Source of the DNA: Ceratodon purpureus
Taxonomy: Eukaryota > Streptophyta > Bryopsida > Pseudoditrichales > Ditrichaceae
NCBI GenBank assembly: GCA_014871385.1
Contig: CM026426.1
Location: 86,680,526 to 86,744,525, forward strand
Length of the DNA stretch: 64,000 bases
Reading direction: 5' to 3'
The translations under genes were made by a program, and so were the position numbers. Below the pieces are notes generated by a model. It did not search any database. It was not told the DNA's origin and worked only from the letters and a program-made list of their open reading frames with translations. Below are positions 23,540-36,013 of this stretch, one piece after another. How positions within the stretch are numbered: the first letter of the stretch is position 1; every line of letters begins with the position of its first letter.

Positions 23540-26371
23540 CTAGACCCCGGCGGGGCATTGCGGTCCATCCTTCAGAGCCTTCGACTTCGGTCCAGGTCCG
23601 GTTCTTCCAGCAGCCACAACCACCTCCCCATGATCAGGATGTATAATCCATACAGCCTTCTTTGCTGGGATCAAAGTTGATGACTCCCGTGCTAGTTGAA
23701 ATTGAGGTGGAATTTTAGAGCAACCAGTAGTCTTCCGCCCCCTTATGCCTCGTGTTAAGATTCCTGGATCGTCACTCATATTGGTGAATGGAGGAATGGC
23801 CTCTAGAGCGCTTAGGGTAGCGGGAACGCCACCACCTGACTCGTACGTTGGCTTCGACACTGTGTGCACCCCTACGCATCTATCAGGGGAGGTTGCACTC
23901 GGTGCGGTCTCGGAGTTCGTATGCTCTTCCTGGGGATCTCCTTCCGGGGCTAAGATAACTGTTTCTCCGCTATGGGAAGATAACGTGTGCAATTCAGGTA
24001 GTACAGGGGTCTCTTTGTCATACAGGGGATCTGCAAAGTCGGAACAGGGTTATTAAATATGAGGTTTAACGGTATTACTAAAGGACAAGAGCAAGGCACT
24101 GATCATAGTTCATCACAAATTCGAAGTCATGGTTTTTACCTATAGTATCGTGCGACACAACAGTCGGCGCTGGAATAATAGGAGATTTGCGTCCATTAGA
24201 ATCTCCTGCAGTACGTTGTGCTTCTGTGGTTGCCGTCGGCGCGCTTATATCTTCGGAGACAATACGTACGTTGTTGGATACAACTCCCCCCTTTATCAGC
24301 TGGATTAGCTCAGTTAAGTTGTTCTGCAGAAAATCCATGCGAGACTCTATCCCTTCTTTCCATGAATCCGACAGTTTCTCGCCAGGGACGGAGTTCTGGA
24401 AACTTGTGCTGCCCTGCAAATGCCTCAACAATGGACACTGTTACCCTGGGTTGAACGTGCTCAGAAACTTTTACTTAAATTCTAGTACCACATTAGAAAG
24501 ATGTGAAGGTCTTATACATACATGGCGTAAAGACGTGGAATTGACGACTTCAGGGGAGTGAGCCTGTGATCCGAAGGTGCCGGTTGCTCCATACTCTGTC
24601 TGAGCGTCCATTATCCAATCACTCAGCATCGGTGCATCGTATGGGTTTGCGTACTGCATACAGTACAAAAAAAATAAATTAGAATATGAACACAGGACCC
24701 TGGTTGAGAGACACGTTGTGAATGAGACAAAACCATTCACATGCACTTCCTGTTCCCATACTGCGCAGCTGTTGGTAACATTAGTTGAAGCTCACCTTCA
24801 CATGGCCTGAATTTGGAGTATTAAAACCATCTGAACCAGTTGATGTCCTCCTCAGACGAGTTGGTGTGATCTCTAGATCCTGTTCACTGCAGGATGGAAC
24901 ATCCCTGCCCACCTTAGACCGAATTCCGCGCATTACCTCACTCTTCGCCTTTCCTTCCGGACTCTCCCAGAAATCCCGCAGTTTTGCAAATGCATCGTCC
25001 GGGCAATCTTTGTGTTGTCCTCCCAATGTGTGAACGTAATATTTGTGCCACTTATACCTATCGTTGGCCAATATTGATGACAGATATGACGAAAGGATCT
25101 CGGGTTTCACTGGGTAAATAAATGAGAACCTAAGGTCTAATTCTCTCTGAATTGTTTTCAGTAACCATTTCCATTCTGTAGGTTCTTTTCGGTATTCTCT
25201 GATAGATCTATCCACAGTGAGTTCTACAATGGACCTCACGGCTGCCTGCCATTTTCCCCTGTTTCCAATTATCTCACCATCTATGTTTGTTAGTATGGGG
25301 TACCTGATTTGGCGACCCTCCGCATGGGCAAGTCGTTGCATGTTGTATGCTTCTTTCTGGAGGTTCCTAGCATGCCGTTTTGCCATGGCTTCTCGTTCCT
25401 TAGCTGCTGGGCTTCTCGGTCGCCTACCATTTCTCTGTGACTGACCCCGCATGTCCAAACCAATATCTTCGTTCTCAGTGACTGTTGGGGGCGCTGTGTG
25501 AGCAGGACGAGGAATCAGCTGAGGAAGTCTGCGTCGCATTGTGCCTGCTCCGATCATTCGCTCTGTAGAGGTTGGTGGAGGACACCCTTGTTCAGACATG
25601 GGCCGGTGCGTTAATTCCGGTGCCCAAGTTGGATTCTGTAATTCATGAGGTGCTCTACCAGGAGGTGTCCATGGTGGCAACGGTGCAGGTCCTAGCCGAA
25701 TCTGCGTATAGTAACATCAACATCACACACTGTCATAAAATGCAGAAATCTGGCCATGGCTCCAAGAAATTGGGAATCTAGGGTTTCTGTAAGCATCCGT
25801 CCCAAAGTAGGCATACATAGAACCACGGATTACGGGACTTATTCCAGCAACAGGTCAATCGAACTCCATGGAGCCAACCGTGGTTTCGAGAGAAACTGGG
25901 AAAAAGGCCAGTACGCAGCATCAATGGACACGAACTCATTCATTACAAATCCAGATGGGGGTATTTTCGTTACATGATAAACTATTTCGAAGACGTCCTG
26001 TGATTCGGAGGAAGTATTTTATGCATATCGTGATTAGGTATTTCTCCGCCCGTACCCTTGAAAATCGTAACCAGTCTCGTACAAATTAGACACTAAGGGA
26101 TAACTCAACATCACGACACTCTCGATTCGCCTGAACCGACAGACTTTTATGAATAGAGAGCAAACTCACAGGATGTGTGAAATGAGCGTACCTGGTTCGG
26201 CGTGAGAGACGTTGCGCGAACTGGGGCTCCGCTCTGGCTTGGACGAGCAGAGGCCATTACTTCCCCCAGCCCTCCAAGCGGAAGAGAAAAATTGACTGCG
26301 GATCGTGGCCATAAGTAGTCTTCATCCTCAGAGTCTCCGGAGCAGCTCCCACACTCAGAGAACGACGTCAT
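23540..26371 (-). CDS. TnpA-like protein (Ptta/En/Spm Transposase_24-like), five exons
   Basis: Exons on the minus strand: 26371-26192, 25701-24796, 24653-24522, 24437-24140, 24030-23540. Every junction is GT-AG and keeps the frame, giving 668 residues with no break. Exon 1 is acidic (SGDSEDEDY). Exon 2 has proline-rich and basic stretches and then a helical block (WKWLLKTIQRELDLRFSF, WHKYYVHTLGG, FAKLRDFWESPEGKAKS) that fits the plant transposase family of En/Spm elements, where a W...FW.SxE..K.S pattern is typical. Exon 4 holds a helical, coiled-coil-like segment (SRMDFLQNNLTELIQLI). TnpA proteins bind subterminal repeats and help tnp2 excise the element. The start is the ATG at 26371, 370 bases from the divergent gene at 26741. 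The intact frame suggests recent activity or selection. Confidence 0.75.
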
Positions 26372-26740
26372 TGCATTCGATTAGGGTTCACGGTTAATCC
26401 GATTGGAGTAGCGGCGCCAAGGATCTGACCATCTTGCATGCCCCGAAATAGAGAAGTGCTGCATTTGGGGGTGGACACTAATCAGCACGATACGGCGTCC
26501 GCTGACAGAGCCAGCGTTGGGCGATGGCGTCCCCTAAAAAAAGAAATACTTCTCTCCACTTGGCGTCTTGGATCTGTCCTAGAGCACTAATTCCTTTCGC
26601 CCATCTCGGAAGACATTGATGTCCACAGATTACGGTCCGCTGCCAAAAGCGGTGGCGCCGGGAGATACATCTTACAATGCCCAGAAGAGCACCATTAGGT
26701 CATAGGTCGTGGCATTTCCCTCGTTTTCCACCTCTCTCTG

Positions 26741-27499
26741 ATGGACCCTTCCGTTGTGCCAGATTATGAGGACATTCTGCGTGAGGACAATGGCGAGGAG
26801 GACAGTTGGTGGTTCCTTCGGAACGCCGTACTGGAGAGAAACTGCGGAGACGTAGAGAACAAGTTCAATAATGCGTCCACACAGACCACGGAGTCCCCGT
26901 TAGAGAGTCCGGACGTAGGAGTCGACGCGGCATCAAGGAGGTCGCTATGTCCCCTGTCATGCCTGGGTGAGGAAGAGATTGCCATGGTAGAGAAACTGTG
27001 CCGGAAGTACAAGTGTAGCACAGAGTTCCAAAGGGAGCTACTCAAATTATTTGGCGTTGTTCTGACACTTCAGAAGGTGCAGGTCGTTGACGCTGAGATA
27101 GGGTCCGGTGAAGCCAGGTTTTCCTTCGACAATCTCTCCCCGTCCACGAGTTTCTGGTTGGCCATGATCAGTACGGCCATCGCAGTTCTTTTAGCGTGGT
27201 TGGGACAGCGACGGTTTCTACGCTGTTTCAATTGTAAGTGGGAGTCATCTGGCGGGATACCATTTCCATCCCGGACAGACACCGATAAAGAGACGCACCC
27301 CGGTGAAGCGATAGAACGTGGAGATTCAACTCATCCAACTTACGAAGATGGAGATCATTCCAGTACGGACTGTACACGAGAGAGGTTCAATGACGAATCA
27401 GTACTTGCGAAGGAGGATGCGCACGGTCTTTGGAATGAGTGGTATGACAATTTGACCGAAGAGGAAGAGCACAACATCGACTGCTGGTCCCCCCAGTAG
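26741..27499 (+). CDS. Cargo gene: acidic protein with one membrane-like segment
   Basis: A clean 252-residue frame starts at ATG 26741 (CTCTGATGGACCC). The N-terminus is very acidic (YEDILREDNGEEDSWW). A helical middle part (EEEIAMVEKLCRKYKC) follows. Around residues 148-167 a hydrophobic stretch (FWLAMISTAIAVLLAWLG) followed by arginines (QRRFLR) looks like a single membrane helix with cytosolic positive charges. The tail is again acidic. No family is recognised. A membrane protein is unusual cargo for a CACTA element. It faces the TnpA-like gene head to head over 370 bases, so they may share a promoter region. Confidence 0.55.
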   Translation: MDPSVVPDYEDILREDNGEEDSWWFLRNAVLERNCGDVENKFNNASTQTTESPLESPDVGVDAASRRSLCPLSCLGEEEIAMVEKLCRKYKCSTEFQRELLKLFGVVLTLQKVQVVDAEIGSGEARFSFDNLSPSTSFWLAMISTAIAVLLAWLGQRRFLRCFNCKWESSGGIPFPSRTDTDKETHPGEAIERGDSTHPTYEDGDHSSTDCTRERFNDESVLAKEDAHGLWNEWYDNLTEEEEHNIDCWSPQ

Positions 27500-28182
27500 A
27501 CACGAACTAATTACATAATGTCCTGGTAGTTTCCTCTTTAAGACGGTTGGGATCCTTAGATATGACAGCACTGTTACGACTTCCGGCCTAAGATATACAA
27601 TACTTAATGGCTGTACTTGAATGCCCAGATGTAATTTCGACCTATTTGCGGGATCATGCAACTAGTTTCAAGAAAGCCTGTTTCAGTTCCATTTTTACTA
27701 CATTAGATTTAGAGTTCAATACCGTCTTCCAGTGTTCGCCTCGAGGAGGTCCTTCAAAGACTGACGTTGATATAATTGTCCTTGTAGCATGTAAGTGAGT
27801 AATCCCCACGGCCAGATATGGAAGAGCAGCACCTGAGACCGCCTACAATCTATAGAAATATGAACTAGCGTCAGAATGTCGTTTTCTTCAAGGAAAGAAG
27901 TGCATGGTACGCAGTAATTCACCCACGACACGGTCTGAACGTAATAGCAGTATCCACGCCCCGAGCAAATCTATTCGACTAACACTTAAGTAAGCGGTTC
28001 CCAAAATTTAAAAAACTTAGAACACGTGCCTGGCACACTGTTGGTGTCCTCTTGAAGTGCAGTCTCTTTGCTTTATCAATCTAACCGTCATGTGCAACCA
28101 AAAGAAATTTCGTATTTACAGTACGAATTGTTACCTTCCAGTATACTCCAAGTTTGATTGCAGCCCCTGGCGGTGCAACGAC
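27500..28182. other. Non-coding spacer inside the CACTA element
   Basis: Only short frames are present (27607-27798, 27716-27931, 28057-28401 partly antisense to the next gene). Nothing else seen. Confidence 0.5.
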
Positions 28183-29572
28183 TTACTCAATTCCACAAGC
28201 ATCCGTCGCCATGAAATCATTGACAACATTCATGAGATCTTCTTTGAATTTCAGAGCCTCGGCCGCACGGTTATGACGTCGGATAGACGCCTCGTAGTGG
28301 TCGACCTTGCTCTGCACTACTTCACGCGCTGTTTGAAGGCTACCCTCGAGAATCCGCAATTTCGTATTCAACCTCTCCAGCTCCATAGTGGTAGACGATA
28401 GAACAACATCACTTACGACGGCTAGAGGCTTCAGCTTCTGTACTGTACCCTCGTCTGCACGGGCGGATATGGCGGTGGCCAGCTGTATAGACGTTGTTTC
28501 CTTTAAGTCAGCAGCCTGGAAGTAATTCTTCCGTGCGCGACGGCGGTCACGCACCAACTCCACGTGCTTCGCTTTGAATGTAACCACCTTGTCCTGCGCA
28601 ACGACAAGGCTTCTCTTCGCTCCCTCTTTGACTGTCGTGGATGCATCGTAGTCGGCCTGTCTTTTTTGTTTGATTCTTCTTGTCGCTTGAACAATGTCAT
28701 CGCTGATTACACGTAGGCCCTTCACCAACTTCGAATCGCCTCGACAGTTGCAGAGTCCATGTCGATCTCGGGGCTTACGGGGGTGTAAGACGGGGTGCCC
28801 CACATCTACGTCGTCATCCCCTGCAGAGTCGCCATGCTCGTCTTTCGGAGCCACAACCTGAGCAAATTGTACCACACACGGTCAGTCACCATGAACGTCC
28901 AGATCTGCGACGTTCAGTTATTGAGGCCGCAACATACAGTCAGAACTAATAAATTAGAATCGCAGCTGATCTATTCCTTTCATTCTGAACAACTTTGAAT
29001 TATAACACAGTAATGAGACTTATCTCTGGCAGTACAGCGCTATGCGTGAAGAACCCCTGTATATCTATGGCACTTACTCTTTGACCTCGCGCTGGTGCTC
29101 CACGTACATTGCAAACAGGATCGGGCAGAGGGAGTACTCTTTTGTGCAGAAACGGGTATGGTGTGTTGACGTTGGCAAACTTGTCCATTGGCACGAAAGC
29201 TGTTCTCTTCCACGTCGGGAAGCAACGAGCCATGGCGAAGCCCACCCAGTTGACCTGTTCCCCTTCACGCTCCACAGCAAGGCCACGAAGAAAATGTAGG
29301 GGAAGGAGACCTTCACGGAGAACGCGCTGATGAACTCTTTCGTACAACTCTACTACGTACAGATTGTACTCCTCGCCGTCCTCCTCCCGCAACTCGTACC
29401 CCCGAGCAGCTCCCCCCCCACCAAACTCCACTGCCGGTCCATGACGCTCTACGATTTCGTGTTTTCCAATTCTGTGGCGACTACCAGGGTCACCGGGGAG
29501 GAAGCCACTCCCAGTAAGCATCATGCAGCGGTGGAACCAATTCTCCCACTGCGCTCTTCTCCTCCCGGCCAT
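28183..29572 (-). CDS. Cargo gene: PTP-like domain plus coiled coil
   Basis: Exon 1 is 29572-29078 and exon 2 is 28857-28183 on the minus strand, joined by a GT-AG intron (donor GTAAGTGCC) in frame; 389 residues. The start ATG (ATGGCCGGGAGG) is well placed, though an upstream exon cannot be excluded. Residues about 75-115 (LYERVHQRVLREGLLP ... GEQVNWVGFAMA) match the VNWA region of the genes at 13338 and 46524. Exon 2 is acidic at first (GDSAGDDDVDVG), then a long charged helix rich in K, E, R and A, probably coiled coil (about residues 200-380). The architecture is that of the gene at 44337-46524 without its RING-like part. The role is unknown; DNA-binding or oligomerising accessory protein is a guess. 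Confidence 0.6.
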
Positions 29573-31082
29573 CTCCGAAAGTGTGCGTAGTTCCAGACTG
29601 AACTGTCTTCCTATTCCACTAATCCGAACATCGAAGTGTGCGCTTCGCCTTCGTTACATCGCTTACATTTTGCAGAGAAGGTTGTAATGAACCACGTAGA
29701 CCTAATTTATCTCTGTACCTGCTCCGGAGGTGACATTGGCATAGAGATTGGATTACAAGCTGCTTTTTCGCTAATTTGTTGTCCGGATGCAAGATATGGA
29801 GTACTAGGAGCATTCAATGCTCATGCATGCGACGCTCATTGTAATACCGCGGTTCTAAAATGGAAACCGTGGGCTTCTCGAATCCTCGAGAACTTGGTCT
29901 TAGGGCACATGACGATTCCACTGTTACCCGTGGTAAGATACGGGCAACATTGTATATACCCTGGCTAGTTCATATGGACACCCGGACTATGAATTGATAC
30001 CCGTCGTGCGGTCCTCAAACGACTATCCCTATCTTCGAGTATTCTAGAAAGTCGGGCCATGGCCATGTCTCCTTCGTTTTCTTAAGGGTTTTCCGAATGG
30101 CCGCATTTGCATGGCTGAACTCCTCGGGATTCCCAGTCTATGCATTCGGCCAACGACTCCTCCGATATCCCCCCCTCTATTTTTGTCTGATAACAGGAAA
30201 AGCCGGAATGAGGAGAGTCGGCTAAGAATCCGAGCAATTTTTGGCAACCCTTTGCCTAAACCCCTTTTGTTTAGGGTGACGACAAAGGCTCATACTTTTA
30301 ACGTGGGAATGGTGTGCGATTACACGCATGCATCTGCACTTTTATCGACGTCGTACTGTGACGGGTGGGGGCTAAATCTGGACTGGAACATTATGGGCCA
30401 GAACCAAATACAGATTAGGGGTCGAATTTTATCCGAAAGCCCTCGGATTCGGAAAGGACTACGTCTGGGGCTCGTCTGGGGCATGTAAATCTACGAGTAT
30501 TGATCACTCACTTGTCACGTAAGTGTGATATATTAAATATCGACACTGTAATTCTTGGTCGTGAATTGTAAACCCTAAACCTCATACGACGGTGTAGGTC
30601 TCTGGATCTGGAGAAGCCCGATAGACAGAACAACCTCTACGCTCGACTGCTGTGGAAGCCATCCGCAAACAAACGGTAAGTCACCCTGTTCGAATTAAAA
30701 GTTGATTTAATGTATGGTTTTTGTTTCGAGAGTTTGGAGAGTCTCCTGTAATTGATTGGGTCTACAGCATTGCCCGAACGTTGGCACGGTTTGTTGCGCT
30801 GGAGCAGAGATTAATCGATTTTTCCGTACCTGTACAGAGTTCTTGTGAATGTGTGGGAGAAGACGGAGGTCCATGTAACAAAGGGGACAGGGTCTACCTG
30901 AGATTTGGCGACGTCCGAAGGTACAGCGCAGGAGATGCGACACCGAACCTATGAAATAGCGTAGCGTTGCGGGGAACAAAGCGCAGTACAGTAAGTGTCC
31001 ACACTCCGACCTGTCTTCAGTATATTGAATTATGACTTCCCGGGATTATTAATTAAATAGGTCCACCAGAGAATTTTAACAT
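29573..31082. other. Spacer upstream of tnp2
   Basis: Frames at 30111-30488 and 30721-30954 are open but show no recognised domain. A candidate leader exon for tnp2 could lie near 30600-30670 (acceptor- and donor-like sites), but this cannot be fixed. Confidence 0.4.
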
Positions 31083-34000
31083 ATGCAAAGCAATGAACTG
31101 TTTCTTATGGTCCCCGAACTGAACATTTCATCAGATTTAATCGCCATGGCCGGGGCAGGGAGATTGCCATGCACCAGCTTGGAGAGAATTTCAACTCGGG
31201 ATGCAAAGCTCCTCCGACGGGAGAGAACGTGGGCCGAAGATAATAACCTTTTCTTAGTGAAGTGTTATTGCAACATTTGTGTCGGATCTCCATCGTCGAG
31301 ACGTTCACCTGCCATGTGTGCTAAACATCTACTTGATTTTGGACGACACCCGTATTACAGGGGCCGCACACAGGTAATTTCTGGTTATATCTCCGATGAC
31401 GGGTCAATTCAACAATTTCCATGTCCGAAAGCAATATTTATTGAATTTATCTCTATGAAACATATCTACTAAAAGGTATTATATTAGACATCGATAGAGG
31501 CAGGAGTGAATTACTTCCAGAAGTGATCGTTGCATTCACCTTGATTTTTCTTTCGTATGTCTTTGATTGAATATTTGGATCATCTCAAAATTGTGGGCCC
31601 CTTGGGGATCACCTAGACCTGCTCCGTAGACTATGATTGACTGGAGTTGTTCGGTTTGTAATGGGAGAATGATCCTCTGTTGAGCTGACGGTCATGTTTG
31701 TGTACACCATGCAGGGTACAGCAGAGGATTCCTCAGACGAGGAATGGGAGGCTCACATTGAAAATGAATATGGTCGACTGGGAAGAGCTCGGTTACTTAG
31801 GGAGGCTGCACCCGAATCCGATGTGAACTTGAACGTAACCGGTTTAGTTCACCATGCTTTCAACCGGTACGACGAGATGACCAGGATCGCAGAGGAGCAA
31901 CCGGAGGCAGAATTAAATGTTGCAGATATGGACCCGGCACCACGTAGTCCAGAGGGGACAACTCCAGTGGATGAACCGGAGGTCGAGGTAGAGTGCGAAA
32001 TCAACGACATGGAACCAGAACCAGGCGAGGTAGAGGACCGCATGGCAGCTGCGGAACGTTTTCAGGAGGAGAGCGCAAATACACTTCTCTTTGCCGGATC
32101 CCGTTTGAGTAGTTTGAGTGCTACGATCGTATTACTTCAGTGCTGCCGAACGCGTAAATGCACTTCAGCCTTCATAACCGAGCTCTTCACCATCTTGAAG
32201 AACTCCATATTACCCGAAATTAACACATGTCCACCCAGTGAGTACGCTGCCACTAAGCTCCTGCGTAAACTAGGTCTCGAGCATGTCGACATCGACGTCT
32301 GTCTCAACAGCTGTATACTTTATCGTGGAGAGGACGCGGACAAGGATACTTGTACGAAGCCCACATGCAGGGCTCCCAGATTCAGACGGGCAGGGACTAG
32401 AAGAGTGGCGCAGAAGGTATTAAGGTACTTCCCGTTAATTCCTCATCTTCAGCGGATCTACAGCACGCCAAAACGTGCTGCGCTTCAGACCTGGCATCAT
32501 TCGAACAAGAGTCTTGATGGCAAAATGCGTCATGCAGCTGACAGTAAGCAGTGGGAGTTCGTAGATTCGATGGACGAGTCTTTTACCTCGGAACCTCGGA
32601 ACATTAGGCTCGGACTCGCGACTGACGGTCTAAATCCCTTTTCGGTGAAGAGGTCTACTTGGTCTACATGGCCCGTTGTACTGGTAAATTACAACGTACC
32701 TCCGTGGTTGACAACTAAGAAGGGATTTTTGATACTGAGTATGATCATACCAGGACCCCATTCAGTAACGGCCTGGTTTCCGAATGTGTGACGAAGGGGT
32801 ATGTTGGCTGCCCCTGTTGCGCAGAGCACACAGTCTCTAGGCGGTCCACTGCTCTTAGAAAAAACGTGTACTCCTGCAACCAATACCGAAGGTGGTTGTC
32901 CCTAACTCACCCGCTTCGGCAGGATGCTGTGAACTTCGGAGGCTCCATCGATGTAACACCTAGTCCGACCCGCCCTTCAGGAGCAAGCACAATCCGCCAC
33001 GGTAGAGAAAGACAGACATTTTTATATAATGGGGGTACACCTAAATCATCTGATCCAGCCCGAAGATTCGGAGTGAATCGTGCCTCCAGTCTGTATCAGC
33101 TCCCATACTGGAAGGTCCAGCACACCTAACCATTTATCGAAACCCATTTTTCCCATTTCTCTTCATGTGGCCCGTTTGTCTCAGTTAATGATGTATGCAA
33201 TCACTTTCATATTCACTATTTCTCTCTTGGCGATGCTAATTATTACATGGATTGACGTGTCTCCAAGAACTCCCCATTCGCCATCTTGTCGATGTAATGC
33301 ATACGGAACGCAACATATCAGCCAATATTCTTAAACACATTTTTGGTGACAACGACACGGAGGATGTGCGGAAGGATATGGAACAGGCGGGCGTGATGCC
33401 GCACTTGTGGCTGCAGTTTCATCCGGAGTCTCAAAGGTATTCGCAACCACGGGCTCCTTATGTTTTCTCAGAAGCTGAGCGCAGGTCCTTTCTGCGAGTC
33501 ATCGCTACAACGAGCACCCCAACTGGCTTTGCATCTTCACTGCAGAAGCACGCTGATAAGGACCGCTTGGCTGGGCTGAAGTCACATGACCATCATGTCT
33601 TGTTACAACAAATCATGCCTGCAGCCATTCGTGGCAGTTTATATGTAGGACCTCGGAATGCTGTGATCCGAATGGGTAACTTGTTTCACAAAATATGTGC
33701 AAAGGTGATTGACCCTCTCCAAATCCCGGCACTATTGGACTATGCAGCTGAGACTCTCTGTATGTTTGAGCTTCATTTTCCTCCCAGTTTCTTTGACATC
33801 ATGACACATTTAACTGTGCACCTCGTGGAAGAGTTACAGCAGTGCGGACCTGTACATACACGGTGGTGTTATCCCTTGGAGCGATATATGGGGATTCTTG
33901 CAAGTTACGTTCGTAACATGGCCCGACCCGAGGCCAGTATGGCGTCTGGCTATACGGATGATGAGGCTCTTGCGTTTGCTACGGAGTACTTCAAAGATTA

Positions 34001-35165
34001 CCCCCACTCTCGTCGTAGGGTATGGGATTCAGAGGAAGAACTGCGTGACTCAGGGGAACTTGTCATGGGGAAAGTGACGGGCGTCACACTGCGTCGGGAG
34101 GATTTGGAGGACATCCACGAGTACATTATTCGGCATTCCGAATTCACAGCAGAACTGCTTGAGTACGTGAGCATTTTATCTTACATTACCGCGCCGTACT
34201 TAATTTAATTCTAATGGCATCGTGTACCCTGTGTTCCCGAAAGAACCTGATTCCATTTATTTGAGATGTGTTGACCACTTATAAAATGATAGTGCATGTG
34301 ACCAGGGAATACAATCTAGCAAAAGAAGAGCGAGAGCAGACAAGGCGACTGTTCCGGTCTCGACAAGGTGGGAGGCAGAGGGGCACTGCAAATAGTTTAC
34401 CCGGATGGCTTAAGTTTGCTCCCTCCCTTTTCCGAGTGGCTACATCGCCACGTCCATGCTTTAAGAGCATCTGATTTCCCTCTTGATGAGAAACTCCTTC
34501 AGCTATCATCGAAGCCCTCAGCATCGGCGGACTCTCACGAATTCATGTGGGCATACGGAGCTCTTTTTCGCTGCCTTGAGGACGAATCCACACGGTCTTA
34601 CTCAACATTTGACTCAGGTATCAGTACTTCTATGAGCGAGAGGACGGCAAACAGTATTGAAGTCGGAATTTTGAAAAAAATCTATCGCGTCTCCTTTTCC
34701 GGATGGAGCGTGGTTATCATGAAAGTCGATTGGGTTAGGCAGGAGATGGTGCGTAAAGACGGTATGGGTTTCTGGAGTTGCAAGTTAGATGCGAGGGACG
34801 ACAGGAGACGAATCAATCCATACATTCTACCAGCAAACGCTGAACAGGTATTCTTTATGGAAGACGTGTTGACACCAGGCTGGAGTGTTGTTCTGCGTCA
34901 TGAACCACGTTCGCGAAGAGTTGTCGGGACCTCAGTGGAGACATACGACTACAGCCCAAATTATGAAATCCTAAGCCACATCGATAGACCTACATCGAAC
35001 AACAGGAGCCAACAGGACTCCGAAGGTCAGGGTGACCGGATACGTGAGATTCCTGTCGGAAGAGTGGCTGAATTAGACGCTAACCTTAATCGTGAAGAAG
35101 ACGACTCACACTATGACGATAATGAGTACGAAGACGAAGAGGACTCCGACGTCCGTGCGACCTAG
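31083..35165 (+). pseudogene. CACTA tnp2 transposase gene, middle part missing
   Basis: Exon 1 (31083-31373) has a zinc-like block CYCNICVG...HLLDFGRHPYY, as in the transposase-associated N-terminal domain. A GT-AG intron leads to exon 2 at 31715 (GTAEDSSDEEWE). From 32600 the Transposase_21 signatures appear: NIRLGLATDGLNPF, STWPVVLVNYNVPPW, LSMIIPGP. Directly after this the frame changes and resumes at VTKGYVGCPCC, so the segment that usually lies between (the IDVYL...LW...DFPA...LSG part, roughly 70-80 residues) is deleted near 32765. Then follow LPYWK, RHLVDVMHTERN, and the DUF4218-like LKSHDHHVLLQQ and VHLVEELQQCGPV (33570-33850). A DUF4216-like part lies at 34680-34960. The tail is acidic. 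It belongs to the En/Spm group. The loss should abolish activity. Confidence 0.85.
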
Positions 35166-35992
35166 TTCGTAAACCATAACCACTGAAATTTAAGCGCATG
35201 TAAAAACTGTTTGTAAGATGAGCGAATTATGTAGCATTCAGCATCATAGTCTCGGACAGGATTCAGGTTAAATGTAGACAGTGGATGCCCATTTCAGATG
35301 CTTGTTCATGTAGCAAATGTTACAGGGTACGTTGAGGAACACCGTTGTCCTGCGATCATGAGATGGGAATCTCGACGCTGGAGTTCAAGCCATGAAAAAA
35401 TCCAGGCAGCTTTGTGTTCAATTGTAGTTGGAGCAGTTTTTAATGTAAGAAGCCAAGGATGTTATGAATTCATGCATTTCGTAATTGATTTTAATTCATG
35501 CATTTCGTAATTGATTTAAATCACCGTTACCGAACTGGACAACGTTCTCGTCGATCAGGTTTGACGGAATTCGTTTTCGTCGAGGACAACGCAGCAGTGC
35601 CAACATTTCCGTCGGGACACGTGTCAGATAGGTACAGGTCCATTGGCATAGTAGGATTTTCACATAACACTCTCTCGCGGTAGAGTAATTAACAATCCCG
35701 TGAGGAGAAATTTACAGTGGTCGATTAACTACAGATGACTAGGGCCATGATATCCATCGAAGGGGTCCACATTATCATCCAACTTTGACCGCTCCATGTG
35801 AAGTCACACCTCTGGGCAGAACGCTGGGCAGTGCACTTAACGAGGAAACACCGTGGAAAGAAGTCCGGAGTAGAGTGCAGTTCCGCAAGGCTCCGTGGCA
35901 GATCACTGATTGGCCCAGTAATCTGATTGGCCACAGGTGGCCTGACAGATGACCCCCGGTCCGGTGAAGGTCGTGAGAGATACGTCGTTCTG
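35166..35992. other. Right subterminal region of the CACTA element
   Basis: No gene. A short exact direct repeat (AATTCATGCATTTCGTAATT) occurs at 35466-35485 and 35493-35512. The remaining sequence leads to the right end. Confidence 0.55.
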
Positions 35993-36010
35993 GACAGCTT
36001 TCCACTAGTG
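35993..36010 (-). repeat. CACTA right terminal inverted repeat
   Basis: Read inward it is CACTAGTGGAAAGCTGTC, matching the left tip over CACTA-n-TGGAA. TSD TTA follows at 36011-36013. Confidence 0.85.
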
Positions 36011-36013
36011 TTA

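Larger units (their letters stand above)
22354..36010. mobile_element. Complete-ended 13.66-kb CACTA element
   Basis: The left end is CACTACTGGAATGTGAGG and the right end, read inward, CACTAGTGGAAAGCTGTC, so the tips match CACTA(C/G)TGGAA. TTA at 22351-22353 and 36011-36013 is the 3-bp target duplication. Inside are a TnpA-like gene (minus), a divergent membrane-segment gene (plus), a PTP-like/coiled-coil gene (minus) and the tnp2 transposase (plus). In En/Spm-type elements the tnp2 product is the transposase and the TnpA product binds subterminal repeats; the same split is likely here. Because tnp2 lacks a middle part, the copy is probably not autonomous now. It is large for the superfamily owing to cargo genes. 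Confidence 0.9.
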
